Shown: positions 17,866 through 28,578, counted from the first letter of the stretch. The stretch: 64,000 nucleotides of DNA from Pseudoalteromonas carrageenovora IAM 12662 (GCF_900239935.1 NZ_LT965928.1:2871520-2935519); one strand, 5' to 3'. Notes: generated by a model not told the origin, from the letters alone. Program-made: numbers and translations.

Positions 17866-18276
17866 TTACTTGCGTAAATGCTTAACAGCTTTATCAAGTA
17901 CACCGTTTACAAATTTATGGCTATCTTCTGCGCCAAGCATTTTAGCAAGTTCAATGCCTTCATTGATTGCTACTTTGTAAGGTACATCTTCACGGAATTT
18001 AAGCTCATACGCGCTTAAACGTAAGATTGCACGCTCAACCATATCTAAATCATCAAACGGACGTGTTAAATGTGGAGATACAGCTTCGTCTAATTGCTTG
18101 TAGTTAACAGCAACGCCGGTAGCTAAATCTTTAAAGTATTCAACATCAATTTTAGTCACGTCGTTTTCGATCAACATTTGTTGTTCGATATCGGCAATTA
18201 GATTGCCACTTAATTGCCAAGAATAAACGGCCTGAAGTGCTAAGATACGTGCTTTACGTCTTGCTGCTGGTTTCAC
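17866..18276 (-). CDS. nusB: transcription antitermination factor NusB
   Basis: A 136-residue all-helical protein that binds boxA RNA with NusE (S10) during rRNA antitermination. Family features include [54 protein letters not shown] and [11 protein letters not shown]. The start is GTG at 18276 with AAGGA upstream. It follows ribH by 15 nt, the conserved ribH-nusB arrangement. A boxA target is visible at 321-333 in this window. Confidence 0.97.
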   Translation of the reverse strand: MKPAARRKARILALQAVYSWQLSGNLIADIEQQMLIENDVTKIDVEYFKDLATGVAVNYKQLDEAVSPHLTRPFDDLDMVERAILRLSAYELKFREDVPYKVAINEGIELAKMLGAEDSHKFVNGVLDKAVKHLRK

Positions 18277-18291
18277 AAAAATTCCTTAAAC

Positions 18292-18756
18292 TTAAATTTT
18301 ATCTAACACATTAACCATTTCAAGCGCGCCTAATGCCGCTTCGCCGCCTTTGTTACCCATTTTGGTACCAGCGCGTTCAATTGCTTGTTCAATGCTTTCT
18401 GTAGTTAATACGCCAAATGCAACCGGGATATCATACTCAAGCGATACATTTGCAAGGCCTTTGTTTGATTCGCCAGCAACTAGGTCAAAGTGTGGTGTAC
18501 CACCTCTGATCACTACGCCTAATGCGATGATTGCATCATACTCTTTTTTTGCTGCAACGCGTTTTGCCGCTAAAGGTAGTTCAACTGCACCAGGTACATA
18601 AACAACAGTAATGTCGTCATCAGATACACCACCGGTACGTTTTAACTCATCAACAGCGCCTTCAAGTAGGCTGCTACCAATAAAGTCGTTAAAACGAGAA
18701 ATAACGATAGCGAATTTTTTGCCTGGAGCGTACTTATTACCTTCAATAATTTTCAT
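18292..18756 (-). CDS. ribH: 6,7-dimethyl-8-ribityllumazine synthase
   Basis: Penultimate riboflavin step, condensing dihydroxybutanone phosphate with the ribitylaminopyrimidine. It is 154 residues and forms an icosahedral or pentameric shell in known homologues. The N-terminus [20 protein letters not shown], active-site region [28 protein letters not shown] and [20 protein letters not shown] are all typical; the catalytic histidine is in TPHFD. It lies between ribB and nusB in the rib cluster. Confidence 0.97.
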   Translation of the reverse strand: MKIIEGNKYAPGKKFAIVISRFNDFIGSSLLEGAVDELKRTGGVSDDDITVVYVPGAVELPLAAKRVAAKKEYDAIIALGVVIRGGTPHFDLVAGESNKGLANVSLEYDIPVAFGVLTTESIEQAIERAGTKMGNKGGEAALGALEMVNVLDKI

Positions 18757-18857
18757 TTGATAACCCTAAAAATATGTTCAAGCGGTTGCGATTGCGCAAA
18801 AATTGCTGCGCATCATACCATAAAAATAAAAAAATAGACTAGTTTAAAGCAAACCGC

Positions 18858-19970
18858 TTATTGCGGCTCAACGTAATCAACCACTTCTAAATGAAAGCCC
18901 GAAAGTGCATGATACTTTTTAGGGCGGCTCATAAGGCGCATTTGTTTAATACCTAGGTCAGCCAGTATTTGCGAGCCAACACCGACAGTACGCGATGTAC
19001 CTTTAAATTTACGAGGTGTTACATTTTCACCGGCATCAGCAGCGGCAAATGCTTTTACTGTTGCTTCTAGCTCTTCAGTGCTTTCTTGCTTGCCTAAAAT
19101 AACCAGAGCACCGTCATTTTTCGCTATGTAAGCCATCGCATCAGAAAGACCCCAACTACGGTCCGCACTTCTGTCTGAAAGTAAAATGTCGTTAAAGGTA
19201 CTTTGTAAATGCACGCGAACAAGCGTTGGTTCTTGCTCTTTAATTTCGCCTTTTAACAATACGTAATGTAATTGTCCGTCGATAGTGTCTTTGTACGTTA
19301 CTAAATCAAACTCGCCGTGTTCAGTCGGTAACTTACACTTAGCAACTTGTTCAATTGTGGTTTCGTTTAAATTACGGTATTCGATTAAATCAGCAATAGT
19401 GCCAATTTTAATACCGTGCTCTTTAGCAAATATTTCTAAATCTGGGCGGCGCGCCATCGTGCCATCGGCATTAAGTATTTCAACAATAACTGATGATGCT
19501 TCAAGCCCTGCTAAACGAGCTAAATCACAGCCAGCTTCGGTATGCCCTGCACGTGTTAAAACGCCACCAGGTTGCGCCATAATAGGAAAAATATGTCCAG
19601 GTTGTACGATATCGCTTGGTACAGCCCCCTTTGCAATAGCAGCTTGAACTGTACGCGCTCTATCTGCTGCAGATATGCCCGTTGTTACACCTTTAGATGC
19701 TTCAATCGACATAGTAAAGTTAGTAGAAAACGCTGCGCCATTGTTTTTAACCATTAATGGTAAATCAAGTTGCTCACAACGCTCTTGAGTCATGGTTAAA
19801 CAAATTAGACCACGGCCATGAGTAGCCATGAAGTTAATCGCCTCTGCGCTAATATGCTCAGCAGCTATTATTAAATCGCCTTCGTTTTCTCTATCTTCAT
19901 CGTCCATTAAAATAACCATTTTTCCGTCTTTAATGTCGTCGATGATTTCTTGTGCGCTGTGTAAATTCAT
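18858..19970 (-). CDS. ribB: 3,4-dihydroxy-2-butanone-4-phosphate synthase with degenerate GTP cyclohydrolase II domain
   Basis: A 370-residue RibBA-like protein. The N-terminal DHBP synthase is intact: [44 protein letters not shown]. The C-terminal half (about 215-370) has the GCH II fold region but lacks the zinc cysteines: where GCH II has HSECLTGD…LRCDCG this protein has HLQSTFND…DRSADRSWG. The RQEGRGIGL-type catalytic stretch is also absent. It probably makes only dihydroxybutanone phosphate, so a separate ribA should exist elsewhere. Located between ribE and ribH. No FMN riboswitch motif was seen upstream. Confidence 0.9.
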   Translation of the reverse strand: MNLHSAQEIIDDIKDGKMVILMDDEDRENEGDLIIAAEHISAEAINFMATHGRGLICLTMTQERCEQLDLPLMVKNNGAAFSTNFTMSIEASKGVTTGISAADRARTVQAAIAKGAVPSDIVQPGHIFPIMAQPGGVLTRAGHTEAGCDLARLAGLEASSVIVEILNADGTMARRPDLEIFAKEHGIKIGTIADLIEYRNLNETTIEQVAKCKLPTEHGEFDLVTYKDTIDGQLHYVLLKGEIKEQEPTLVRVHLQSTFNDILLSDRSADRSWGLSDAMAYIAKNDGALVILGKQESTEELEATVKAFAAADAGENVTPRKFKGTSRTVGVGSQILADLGIKQMRLMSRPKKYHALSGFHLEVVDYVEPQ

Positions 19971-19999
19971 AAATTTGCTCGTGTAAGTTATCAGTGTCG

Positions 20000-20653
20000 T
20001 TATTTAATAAAACCAGCTTTAGCTAGTAAACTCATTGAAATGTCTGAGCCTGTAGGTTGCTCAGCGCCTTTAATTAGACGTTCTAAATAACGTGCAATTT
20101 GGTCGACTTCTAAATTAACCTGCGTCCCCACTTTAAAATCAGCGATGGTCGTTTGCTCGCTAGTATGCGGTACTATTGTTAGTTTAAATTTATTACCTTC
20201 AACAGCGTTTACTGTCAGACTTATGCCATCAATACATACAGACCCTTTATAAGGGATGTATTTCATTAAATTTTCATTGGTGCTCAACCAGTACTCTGTT
20301 GCGCGGGCATTAGGTGTAATGGCAGTAATTGTTGCTATACCATCTACGTGCCCTGACACTAAATGACCACCTAAGCGAGATACTGGCTGCATCGCTTTTT
20401 CAAGATTTACAGTTTGCCCTAAAGCATAATGAGCAAAGCCTGTAAGGCTAATTGTTTCGTTGGATAAATCAGCGCTAAAACCATCTATATGTTTATCTAC
20501 GACAGTTAAACATACACCGTTGGTTGCAATGCTATCGCCAAGTTTTACATCTTTCATATCAAGATCAGCACTTTGAATGCGAATAGCTAAGTCGCCTTGT
20601 TTTTTTTGTAGTAAGGCAATTTTGCCTGTGGCTTCAATTATTCCAGTAAACAT
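20000..20653 (-). CDS. ribE: riboflavin synthase alpha subunit
   Basis: A 217-residue trimeric enzyme that dismutates two lumazine molecules into riboflavin. Two lumazine-binding repeats are visible: [15 protein letters not shown]…GVCLTV…NLE and [12 protein letters not shown]…IDGISLTVN…[14 protein letters not shown]. It lies 16 nt downstream of ribD and upstream of ribB, within the uninterrupted nrdR-ribD-ribE-ribB-ribH-nusB series. Confidence 0.96.
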   Translation of the reverse strand: MFTGIIEATGKIALLQKKQGDLAIRIQSADLDMKDVKLGDSIATNGVCLTVVDKHIDGFSADLSNETISLTGFAHYALGQTVNLEKAMQPVSRLGGHLVSGHVDGIATITAITPNARATEYWLSTNENLMKYIPYKGSVCIDGISLTVNAVEGNKFKLTIVPHTSEQTTIADFKVGTQVNLEVDQIARYLERLIKGAEQPTGSDISMSLLAKAGFIK

Positions 20654-20669
20654 AGTGCTACTCTTTTTA

Positions 20670-21806
20670 TTAAGTGGTTTTAATGAGTTTTTTTACTGCA
20701 GTTATACGTAAGTCGTCGCCAATACGTACACACTCATTAAATGTTAAATCAACTGTATTTTGCATACTCGTCAATTCAGGAAAATTTACTAAACTTTTTG
20801 CATCACACCCCATTAATTTTGGTGCTAAGTAAAATACAAATTCATCAATTAAATTAAGTTCAGACATTTTACCAGCAAGTGTAGCACCTGCTTCTAGCCA
20901 TACATTATTAATCTGTAATTGAGCTAACTGCTGTAAAACCTCAGTTAAATTAACCTTTGCGTTAATCCCACTTACTTCTATATGTCTTACAAAATGCGGC
21001 CACTGCTTTGATTTATCAACCTTGGTGGTAAAAATTATTACGTCATTTTCAATACTAAATAAGGCAAGTTCAGGTGTTAATCTATTTTGCGAGTCAATTA
21101 TAACACGCACAGGTTGGCGAAGCGGTAAATCTGTAGGTAAAGATTGTGGCAATTCGTTTTGGCGTACATTAAGTTTTGCATCATCAACAAGTACGGTATC
21201 TGCACCGGTTAAAATTGCGCAGCTTTGAGCGCGATACAGCTGCACATCTTGGCGTGCTACAGAACCTGTGATCCACTTACTTTGGCCATTTTTAAGTGCG
21301 GTTTTACCATCAATACTTGCGGCCATTTTACATGTTACGTAAGGCAAGCCTTGCTCCATACGCTTAAAAAAACCTAAATTAAGTGCACGAGCTTGTTGCT
21401 CTAACAATCCAAATGCAACTTCAACACCAGCATCGCTAAGTATTTTAAGCCCTTTACCAGCTACTTGCGGGTTGGTATCAACCATTGCAGCTATAACTTT
21501 TACTACACCTGCGGCTTTTAAACCTTCAGCGCACGGGGGAGTGCGTCCGTAATGGCTGCACGGTTCAAGCGTGACATAAGCCGTAGCGCCTTTTGCCTTC
21601 TCACCAGCCACTGCAAGCGCATTAACCTCAGCGTGTCCCTGCCCTGCAAGCTGATGAAAACCTTCACCAATGATTTGGTTGTTTTTAACTAACACACATC
21701 CCACATTAGGATTTGGTGTTGTTGTAAACCGACCTTTTTTGGCAAGTTCTATGGCGCGCGCCATATACATTTCATCTTGTTCGGTAAATGGTATTTGGCT
21801 TTGCAT
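20670..21806 (-). CDS. ribD: bifunctional pyrimidine deaminase/reductase RibD
   Basis: A 378-residue fusion for riboflavin synthesis: an N-terminal zinc deaminase (GHAEVNALA…VTLEPCSHYGRTPPCAEGL, residues about 50-90) and a C-terminal NADPH reductase (CKMAASIDGKTAL…SKWITGSVARQDVQLYRAQS…LTGADTVLVDDA). It starts 2 nt after the nrdR stop, so the two are coupled. The deaminase converts diaminohydroxyribosylaminopyrimidine phosphate before reduction. Confidence 0.97.
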   Translation of the reverse strand: MQSQIPFTEQDEMYMARAIELAKKGRFTTTPNPNVGCVLVKNNQIIGEGFHQLAGQGHAEVNALAVAGEKAKGATAYVTLEPCSHYGRTPPCAEGLKAAGVVKVIAAMVDTNPQVAGKGLKILSDAGVEVAFGLLEQQARALNLGFFKRMEQGLPYVTCKMAASIDGKTALKNGQSKWITGSVARQDVQLYRAQSCAILTGADTVLVDDAKLNVRQNELPQSLPTDLPLRQPVRVIIDSQNRLTPELALFSIENDVIIFTTKVDKSKQWPHFVRHIEVSGINAKVNLTEVLQQLAQLQINNVWLEAGATLAGKMSELNLIDEFVFYLAPKLMGCDAKSLVNFPELTSMQNTVDLTFNECVRIGDDLRITAVKKLIKTT

Positions 21807-21808
21807 TA

Positions 21809-22258
21809 TTACTCCCCTAAACGGGCAATTTCTTCACCAAACTCGCGTATATCTTCGAACGAGCGATACACAGAGGCAAATCTTACATACGCTACTTTAT
21901 CGAGCTTTTTAAGCGCTTCCATAATGCACTCACCGACTAAGTGGCTTGATATCTCGCGCTCACCAGTAGCACGCAATTGAGATTTAATAATATTAACAAC
22001 TTCATCGACTTGTTCGGTACTCACTGGGCGCTTTTCAAGGGCGCGGTTAAGGCCATTTAGAAGCTTATCTTCGTTAAATGGTTCTCGGCTGCCGTCTTGT
22101 TTTATTACGCGCGGCATAACGAGCTCTGCCCCTTCAAATGTAGTAAAGCGCTCGTGACAATCGTTGCACTCACGACGACGGCGAACTTGGTGGCCTCCAC
22201 CGACTAGGCGAGAATCAATAACTTTAGTATCTTTTGCGGTACAAAATGGGCAATGCAT
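21809..22258 (-). CDS. nrdR: transcriptional repressor NrdR
   Basis: A 149-residue zinc-ribbon/ATP-cone repressor of ribonucleotide reductase genes. The zinc ribbon CPFC…CNDC is at residues 3-34 with basic RRRREC, and the ATP-cone region contains [28 protein letters not shown]. The nrdR-ribD pairing is common in gammaproteobacteria. It heads the rib operon and is separated from glyA by a strong terminator. Confidence 0.97.
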   Translation of the reverse strand: MHCPFCTAKDTKVIDSRLVGGGHQVRRRRECNDCHERFTTFEGAELVMPRVIKQDGSREPFNEDKLLNGLNRALEKRPVSTEQVDEVVNIIKSQLRATGEREISSHLVGECIMEALKKLDKVAYVRFASVYRSFEDIREFGEEIARLGE

Positions 22259-22284
22259 AACTCGGTACTTCCGTTTTAAAACAA

Positions 22285-22310
22285 AAAAGGCCGCTATATA
22301 GCGGCCTTTT
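22285..22310 (-). terminator. intrinsic terminator of glyA
   Basis: AAAAGGCCGCTATATAGCGGCCTTTT is a perfect palindrome followed by T's on the minus strand, 53 nt past the glyA stop, between glyA and nrdR. Confidence 0.9.
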
Positions 22311-22362
22311 ATCTTAGCAAAAAACTAAACAGTTGTGATCTAAATTACTACTGCTTATGCAA

Positions 22363-23619
22363 TTAAGCGTATACAGGTAATTTTGCACAAATTGCTTTTA
22401 CTTTTTCTTTAACTTGCGCTTGTACAGACTCATCGTTAATGTTGTCTAATACATCACAAATCCAGCCAGCAAGTTCTTTCGACTCAGCTTCTTTAAAGCC
22501 ACGACGTGTAATTGCAGGTGAACCAATACGCAAACCAGAAGTAACAAACGGTGAGCGAGGATCGTTTGGTACAGAGTTTTTGTTAACTGTAATGTTTGCA
22601 TTACCAAGCGCTGCGTCGGCATCTTTACCTGTGATATCTTTATCGATTAAATCAAGTAAGAATAAGTGGTTTTCTGTTTTGTCAGATACGATTTTGTAAC
22701 CACGTTCTTGCATTACAGCAACCATAGCTTGTGCATTTTTAACTACTTGAGCTTGGTATGTTTTAAACTCTGGTTGTAGTGCTTCTTTAAATGCCACTGC
22801 TTTTGCAGCAATAATGTGACATAAAGGACCACCTTGGCCACCAGGGAATACAGCGCTATTAAGCTTTTTGTAAATAGCTTCATCACCACATGCAGAAATA
22901 ATTAAACCACCACGAGGGCCAGCAAGTGTTTTGTGTGTTGTCGTTGTTACAACGTGTGCATGAGGTACTGGGCTTGGGTAAACACCCGCAGCAATTAAGC
23001 CTGCAACGTGAGCCATATCAACAAATAAGTAAGCGCCTACTTTATCTGCAATTTCACGGAACTTAGCCCAATCAACAATACCTGAGTACGCTGAGAAACC
23101 ACCAATAATCATTTTTGGTTTGTGCTCAAGTGCTAGCGCTTCAACTTGTGCGTAATCAATTTCGCCCGTTGCTTCATCTAGACCGTATTGAATTGCATTG
23201 TAAAGCTTACCAGAGAAGCTTACGTGTGAACCGTGCGTTAAGTGACCACCATGAGCTAAGCTCATACCTAGTACTGTGTCGCCAGCATCTAATAATGCTA
23301 AGAAAACAGCTGCGTTTGCTTGAGAACCAGCATGTGGCTGAACGTTCGCATAGTCAGAACCAAATAACTCGTTTGCACGGTCAATTGCTAGTTGTTCAAC
23401 AACATCAACGTGCTCACAACCGCCATAGTAACGTTTGCCTGGGTAACCTTCAGCGTATTTGTTTGTAAGCTGTGAACCCTGTGCTTCTAGTACACGTGGG
23501 CTACAGTAGTTTTCTGAAGCGATTAATTCGATGTGCTCTTCTTGGCGAGCAGTTTCTTTGTTTATCGCGTCAAATAACTCTGAATCAAAATCCGAAATAT
23601 TCATGCTACGTTCTAACAT
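22363..23619 (-). CDS. glyA: serine hydroxymethyltransferase
   Basis: PLP enzyme interconverting serine and glycine and supplying one-carbon units to tetrahydrofolate. 418 residues, near-identical in layout to E. coli Gly[30 protein letters not shown] and the PLP lysine in [16 protein letters not shown] are present, as is [17 protein letters not shown]. The start [16 protein letters not shown] aligns with E. coli MLKREMNIADYDAELW. A short hairpin-free 271-bp region separates it from thrC; I saw no glycine riboswitch motif upstream. Confidence 0.98.
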   Translation of the reverse strand: MLERSMNISDFDSELFDAINKETARQEEHIELIASENYCSPRVLEAQGSQLTNKYAEGYPGKRYYGGCEHVDVVEQLAIDRANELFGSDYANVQPHAGSQANAAVFLALLDAGDTVLGMSLAHGGHLTHGSHVSFSGKLYNAIQYGLDEATGEIDYAQVEALALEHKPKMIIGGFSAYSGIVDWAKFREIADKVGAYLFVDMAHVAGLIAAGVYPSPVPHAHVVTTTTHKTLAGPRGGLIISACGDEAIYKKLNSAVFPGGQGGPLCHIIAAKAVAFKEALQPEFKTYQAQVVKNAQAMVAVMQERGYKIVSDKTENHLFLLDLIDKDITGKDADAALGNANITVNKNSVPNDPRSPFVTSGLRIGSPAITRRGFKEAESKELAGWICDVLDNINDESVQAQVKEKVKAICAKLPVYA

Positions 23620-23855
23620 TGGGGTCTCCTAGGGCAACGTGTATGGTGTTTTTTTAGAGGCTTTATTGTACGCTTTAAACGACTCTTTGCCTACGCTCTT
23701 AAGTTGAGGATATTTAAACAGGGATTGAAACTATTTCACAGGGTTTTTAAGATGATATTTTTTTATAAATGCATTAATAATTTAAATGAATTTTATTTTT
23801 TACATTTAATTAGTTAATGATAGCAGCGTGCTAATACCTATTTTAAATAATAAAA

Positions 23856-23873
23856 AAGCGGCCTAAGCCGCTT
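23856..23873 (-). terminator. intrinsic terminator of thrC
   Basis: AAGCGGC-CTAA-GCCGCTT hairpin followed on the minus strand by TTTTTTA, 18 nt past the thrC stop codon; it ends the thr operon. Confidence 0.9.
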
Positions 23874-23890
23874 AATTTTTCGCTACTGGG

Positions 23891-25174
23891 TTAACCTAAC
23901 TTTGCCAGTATTTCAGTGCGTAACGCATCATAATCGGCGTTAATATCGCTTGCTAAGCACGGTTTAGCTAATGCATCGCTTAATGGTTTTGGCATATCAA
24001 GTTCAATATTTAAAATCTCTTCTACGCTTTCTTTAAATTTAGCAGGATGTGCTGTTGCTAAAAAGATACCCGCGGCACCAGGTGCTCTATTTTCAACAAG
24101 ACCTTGGTAAGCAATCGCCGTATGTGGTTCTGCTACATAGCCTGTTTGTTGAATATTTTTCATCACAGTTTGTGTATCTTGCTCGCTTACGCTGCTTGAA
24201 TAAAAGTTATCGTAGCTAAACCAGTTATTATCTAACATTGTTTGCACGCGCGGCCAGTTATTAGGTTTACTTACATCCATCGCGTTTGAAAGCGACTCAA
24301 GCGTTGCGTTTGGCGCCCAGTTTTTATCAAGCATAAAGCGCGGAACTGTATCATTTTGATTAGTTGTAGCACTTAGTTTACCTACTGGCATACCGATTAC
24401 CGCGCCAATCATGGCGGCACATACATTACCAAAGTTACCGCTAGGTACTGAAATATGCGCTGTTGCACGTTTTTCTTTAGGTAATTGAGCAATGGCTTCA
24501 AAGTAATAACACACTTGCGCCACTAGGCGGCTAATGTTGATTGAGTTAGCTGAATTAAGGCCAAGTGTTGATTTAACTTCATCATCTAAAAACGATTTTT
24601 TAACGAGTTCTTGGCAGTCATCAAAACTACCTTCCACTGCGTAACAATGAATATTATTACCAAGCGTTGTAAAAAGCTTTTGCTGAGCAAGTGAAATTTT
24701 GCCTTTAGGGTATAAAATTACCACATCTATATTTGGCTTATTATAGAAAGCATGTGCTACAGCAGCGCCTGTATCCCCTGATGTTGCGGTCAAAATGGTA
24801 ACATTTTCACCTTGATTAAACTGCGCTAAACACTCAGCCATGAAGCGTCCGCCAAAGTCTTTAAACGCAAGCGTAGGACCATGAAACAACTCTAAGCAGT
24901 ATGTATTTTCTTCAACTTCTACTAGCTTAACAGGAAAGTTAAATGCATTTTTAACCATTTGAGCAACCGTATCACTTGGTAACTCGTCACCAATAAGGTG
25001 CGATAAAATTTTACCACTGCGAGTAACAAAGTCCATATCAAGTAAGGCGTCTACGTCAGCTATTGGAGCAAGAGATTCAGGAAAAAAAACACCTTGGTTG
25101 CGCCCTAAACCTGCTTTTACCGCTTCAACAAACGACACTTTTTGAGAACCATCTTTTAAATTATGTAATTGCAT
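23891..25174 (-). CDS. thrC: threonine synthase
   Basis: PLP enzyme forming threonine from O-phosphohomoserine; 427 residues. The PLP lysine is in GPTLAFKDFGGRFMAE, and the phosphate-binding stretch ATSGDTGAAVAHAF is intact. It begins MQLHNLKDGSQKVSFVEAV, the usual N-terminus for the E. coli-type enzyme. Third gene of thrABC, following thrB by 11 nt. Confidence 0.97.
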   Translation of the reverse strand: MQLHNLKDGSQKVSFVEAVKAGLGRNQGVFFPESLAPIADVDALLDMDFVTRSGKILSHLIGDELPSDTVAQMVKNAFNFPVKLVEVEENTYCLELFHGPTLAFKDFGGRFMAECLAQFNQGENVTILTATSGDTGAAVAHAFYNKPNIDVVILYPKGKISLAQQKLFTTLGNNIHCYAVEGSFDDCQELVKKSFLDDEVKSTLGLNSANSINISRLVAQVCYYFEAIAQLPKEKRATAHISVPSGNFGNVCAAMIGAVIGMPVGKLSATTNQNDTVPRFMLDKNWAPNATLESLSNAMDVSKPNNWPRVQTMLDNNWFSYDNFYSSSVSEQDTQTVMKNIQQTGYVAEPHTAIAYQGLVENRAPGAAGIFLATAHPAKFKESVEEILNIELDMPKPLSDALAKPCLASDINADYDALRTEILAKLG

Positions 25175-25185
25175 AACTGCCTATC

Positions 25186-26121
25186 CTATAAAACGTTTAA
25201 TTGACGCGTGCCGTCGTTATCTAATTTACAAATGTGGCAGAACCCCTGCTCATTTATATAATGTTGCTCTAGCCACTGTGCACATTTCTCAGCAGCTTCT
25301 AATGTTTTACACACTGTAAATAGCGTAGGGCCTGCACCTGAAATACTCACAATTTCTGCACCAAGCGCTGGCAAACTTGCTTTAGCTTCGTTAAACCCTG
25401 TTATTAATGGTGCACGATACGGCTCAGCTATATCGTCTTGCATAATGCTAAGTGCATCATCAAAACGTTGCGTTAATAATAAACTACTAAAAGCAGATAA
25501 ACGCTGTGCAAACTCAACACCTGCGTGCATGCTTAGCTCTTTTGGTAATACCGAGCGAGCTTTTGCGGTATTAAGCGAAAAGCCAGGAAACGCAGCAACG
25601 TAGTACCAGTTTTCATCAACTGGTAACGCAATTGATTTATCAGGGATTAAATCGCCTGTAAGCTGCAGCCCACCTAAATAACATGGCGTAATATTATCGT
25701 AATGACGACCACCACTTACTATTGCTTCAAAGTCAGCCATTAGCTCAATGAGCTCAACTTGGCTTAAATTAGTGTGTGCAAATTTATCTAATGCGGCAAA
25801 CGTTGCTACTACTGAACACGCGCTAGAGCCTAACCCTGAACCAATTGGTAGGTTCTTTTTAAGCTCTAATTTTACGCTTGGCATATTTGGCGCTACATGC
25901 GCTCTAAAATGTACCAAGCATTGATACGCTAAGTTTTCGTTAGGATCACTTGGTAACTTATGAGCATATTCGCCAGAACAAACAAACTCATCACTTGGTG
26001 CAGCACTAACAACAGCTACATCACCTAATAAGCTGCCATCAATTGGCGCAAGGGCTGCGCCTAACGCATCAAAGCCTACTGCAAAGTTACCTATAGATGC
26101 CGGAGCATATACTTCAATCAT
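25186..26121 (-). CDS. thrB: homoserine kinase
   Basis: GHMP-family kinase phosphorylating homoserine; 311 residues. The family ATP loop LPIGSGLGSSACSVVATFAAL and the C-terminal ISGAGPTLFTV motif are present; the start is MIEVYAPASIGNFAVGFDALG. A good site (GGAG) precedes its start, and it follows thrA by 9 nt. Confidence 0.97.
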   Translation of the reverse strand: MIEVYAPASIGNFAVGFDALGAALAPIDGSLLGDVAVVSAAPSDEFVCSGEYAHKLPSDPNENLAYQCLVHFRAHVAPNMPSVKLELKKNLPIGSGLGSSACSVVATFAALDKFAHTNLSQVELIELMADFEAIVSGGRHYDNITPCYLGGLQLTGDLIPDKSIALPVDENWYYVAAFPGFSLNTAKARSVLPKELSMHAGVEFAQRLSAFSSLLLTQRFDDALSIMQDDIAEPYRAPLITGFNEAKASLPALGAEIVSISGAGPTLFTVCKTLEAAEKCAQWLEQHYINEQGFCHICKLDNDGTRQLNVL

Positions 26122-26130
26122 AATGAACTC

Positions 26131-28548
26131 CTAGCGAGATAACGTTTTTAAGATATCAGCAAATACGCCTGCGGCTGTTACTTCAGAGCCTGCGCCGTAA
26201 CCACGAATCACAAACGGACGTGGTTGGTAATATTGACTTAAAATTGCTAAGGCGTTTTCACCATCACGAATTACATTTAATGCATGTGATGAATCAACAG
26301 CTTCAATACCCACTTTACAGTGACCTTCTTTAATTGTGCCTACATAACGAAGAACTTTTCCTTCTGCGGCAGCACTTTGAATACGGTCATTAAATGGCGC
26401 ATCTAGGCTTGGCAGTTTTGCCATAAATTCATCAACACTGTCGCCTTGTGCAAAACCTTGTGGTAATACCGACTCAACTTCTATATCACTAAGCTCTAGC
26501 TTCATACCCGCTTCGCGAGCAATGATCAGTAATTTACGTGCTACATCGGTACCAGATAAATCATCACGAGGATCAGGCTCTGTAAAACCACTTTCTTTAG
26601 CTTTAACTGTGGCTTCAGAGAGTGATAAACCATCTTGCAGTGCACCAAACATGTATGAAAGTGAGCCCGATAAAATTCCACTAAACTCAAGCAGCTCATC
26701 ACCTGCACCAAATAACGATTGTAAGTTATCGATTACCGGTAAGCCTGCGCCTACATTAGTTTCGTATAAAAATTTACGATTATTTTTTTGTGTTGCTGCA
26801 ATTAAGTCTTGGTAGTACGTGTACGAGCTAGTTGTTGCTTTTTTATTAGCTGCAACTACGTGAAAGCCTGCATTTAAAAAGTCGACGTATTGTGCAGCAA
26901 GTGCATCAGACGACGTGCAATCAACTAAAACAGGATTAACTAAATGGTTTTGTTTAACAAATTGCTCTACTAAATTTAAATCAAACGCCTGATCAGATGC
27001 TGCTAACTTTTGCTGCCAATCAGCAAACGCTATGCCTTCACTATCTAAATGTAATTGACGAGAATTAGCTACACCATAAAGGTTTAACTTAATATTACGC
27101 TTTTCAAGCCATGCTTGTTGGCGCTCTAACTGAGAAATAAGCTCTTGTCCTACTAAGCCGCAACCTAATAAAAACACATCAATTGAAGGCACATGCGTGA
27201 AGAAGTTCTCATGACATATTTTCACTGCATCGTTACATAGCTCACCATCGATAACCGCTGAAATAGCACTCTCGGTAGAGTCTTGTGCAATGGCAACAAT
27301 GTTTACCTGTGCTTGTGAAAGCGAGGCAAAAAACTTAGCAGCTAAGCCACGGTGTGCGCGCATGTTATCACCCACAAGTGTAACAATCGCTAAGTTACGC
27401 TGTACTTGTACTGGCTCAATAAGCCCTGCTTGCAACTCAAGTTCAAATGCTGTTTGTAACGCATCAAGTGCCAACGCTAAATCACTTTCGTGAACACAAA
27501 AGCTAATGCTAAATTCACATGAAGATTGCGTGATTAATACAATTGATACGTTGTCGTGTGCCAGTGCGTTAAACACTTTAGACGCCATACCCACTTTACC
27601 TTTCATACCTGGGCCTGAAACGGTAAGCATGGCTAAGTCTTGTAAACTTGAAAGCGCTTTTACTGGCTCGTCAGATTTATAATCGTTACCAATTAATGAG
27701 CCTTGGGCATCTGGGTTATGAGTATTTTTAATTTCACACGGCACACCCGCTTTAGCACACGGCAAAATCGTTTTAGGGTGAAGTACTTTAGCGCCAAAGT
27801 AAGAAAGCTCCATCGCTTCTTTATAAGATAAGAAATCTACTTTAGTCGCCTTTTTGATATAACGAGGGTCGGCGCTGTAAACACCGTCTACATCCGTCCA
27901 AATTTGACAAATTTCAGCTTCTAAACAGGCAGCTGCAATTGCTGCAGAATAATCAGAACCATTACGACCAAGCGTTGTAAGCTCACCTTGTTCATTACTT
28001 GCTGTAAAACCAGGCATAATATAAATAGTGGCTGGGTTTTCTTTAAGTACAGCTTGAAAACGCGCTTTGCTTGTTACTAAATCAGCTTCAGCATCAATGT
28101 AGCCACCTGTTGAGGCTATACAGCTTGTTGCTTCTAAATATTTAGCATCGTGCGAGCTTAATAAACTTTGCATAAGCGACACACTCACACGCTCACCAAA
28201 ACTAATTACAAATGCACGAACCTGATCTGGGCAACACTTTATAAGCGCTACGCCATCTAATTTATTTTTAAGCTCACCTAAGTTTGGCCAATTAGAAACA
28301 ACCACACCTGTTTTTTCCACATCAGCTTTTAAACCTTCACATCGGCTTACAAGTGCTTGCCATTGCTGTGAAAAATCTAAACCTTGCTCTGCTGCCGCAG
28401 CTAACGCAACCAGTGAATCGGTCATCCCGCCTGGCGCTGAAAGTACCAGTAACATTTCATCTTTTAATTGTGCTTTAGCTAACTGAGCTACCTGTTCTAA
28501 GCATGCAAAGTCGGCAAGCGAAGAGCCGCCAAATTTTAAAACGCGCAT
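26131..28548 (-). CDS. thrA: bifunctional aspartokinase/homoserine dehydrogenase I
   Basis: First and third steps of threonine synthesis in one polypeptide (805 residues, E. coli ThrA 820). The N-terminal aspartokinase opens MRVLKFGGSSLADFACL and contains GRNGSDYSAAIAA. Two ACT regulatory domains follow (about 310-460), then homoserine dehydrogenase (FLLGCGLVGQELISQL…NKKATTSSYTYY…GILSGSLSYMF…DDLSGTDVARKLLIIARE). ACT domains usually give threonine feedback inhibition. It is preceded by a threonine/isoleucine leader peptide and an attenuator. Confidence 0.98.
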   Translation of the reverse strand: MRVLKFGGSSLADFACLEQVAQLAKAQLKDEMLLVLSAPGGMTDSLVALAAAAEQGLDFSQQWQALVSRCEGLKADVEKTGVVVSNWPNLGELKNKLDGVALIKCCPDQVRAFVISFGERVSVSLMQSLLSSHDAKYLEATSCIASTGGYIDAEADLVTSKARFQAVLKENPATIYIMPGFTASNEQGELTTLGRNGSDYSAAIAAACLEAEICQIWTDVDGVYSADPRYIKKATKVDFLSYKEAMELSYFGAKVLHPKTILPCAKAGVPCEIKNTHNPDAQGSLIGNDYKSDEPVKALSSLQDLAMLTVSGPGMKGKVGMASKVFNALAHDNVSIVLITQSSCEFSISFCVHESDLALALDALQTAFELELQAGLIEPVQVQRNLAIVTLVGDNMRAHRGLAAKFFASLSQAQVNIVAIAQDSTESAISAVIDGELCNDAVKICHENFFTHVPSIDVFLLGCGLVGQELISQLERQQAWLEKRNIKLNLYGVANSRQLHLDSEGIAFADWQQKLAASDQAFDLNLVEQFVKQNHLVNPVLVDCTSSDALAAQYVDFLNAGFHVVAANKKATTSSYTYYQDLIAATQKNNRKFLYETNVGAGLPVIDNLQSLFGAGDELLEFSGILSGSLSYMFGALQDGLSLSEATVKAKESGFTEPDPRDDLSGTDVARKLLIIAREAGMKLELSDIEVESVLPQGFAQGDSVDEFMAKLPSLDAPFNDRIQSAAAEGKVLRYVGTIKEGHCKVGIEAVDSSHALNVIRDGENALAILSQYYQPRPFVIRGYGAGSEVTAAGVFADILKTLSR

Positions 28549-28578
28549 TGTTTATGTTCCTCATCCCATAAAACGAAA

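Noticed and set aside
18757..18857. FMN riboswitch for the rib genes
   Set aside because: No RFN core (AGGGTGAAATTC, ACCGGCGGT) was seen upstream of ribB, ribE, ribD or nrdR.
23620..23855. Glycine riboswitch upstream of glyA
   Set aside because: No GGAGAG/CACCGAAGGGG-type tandem aptamer sequence is recognisable in the leader.
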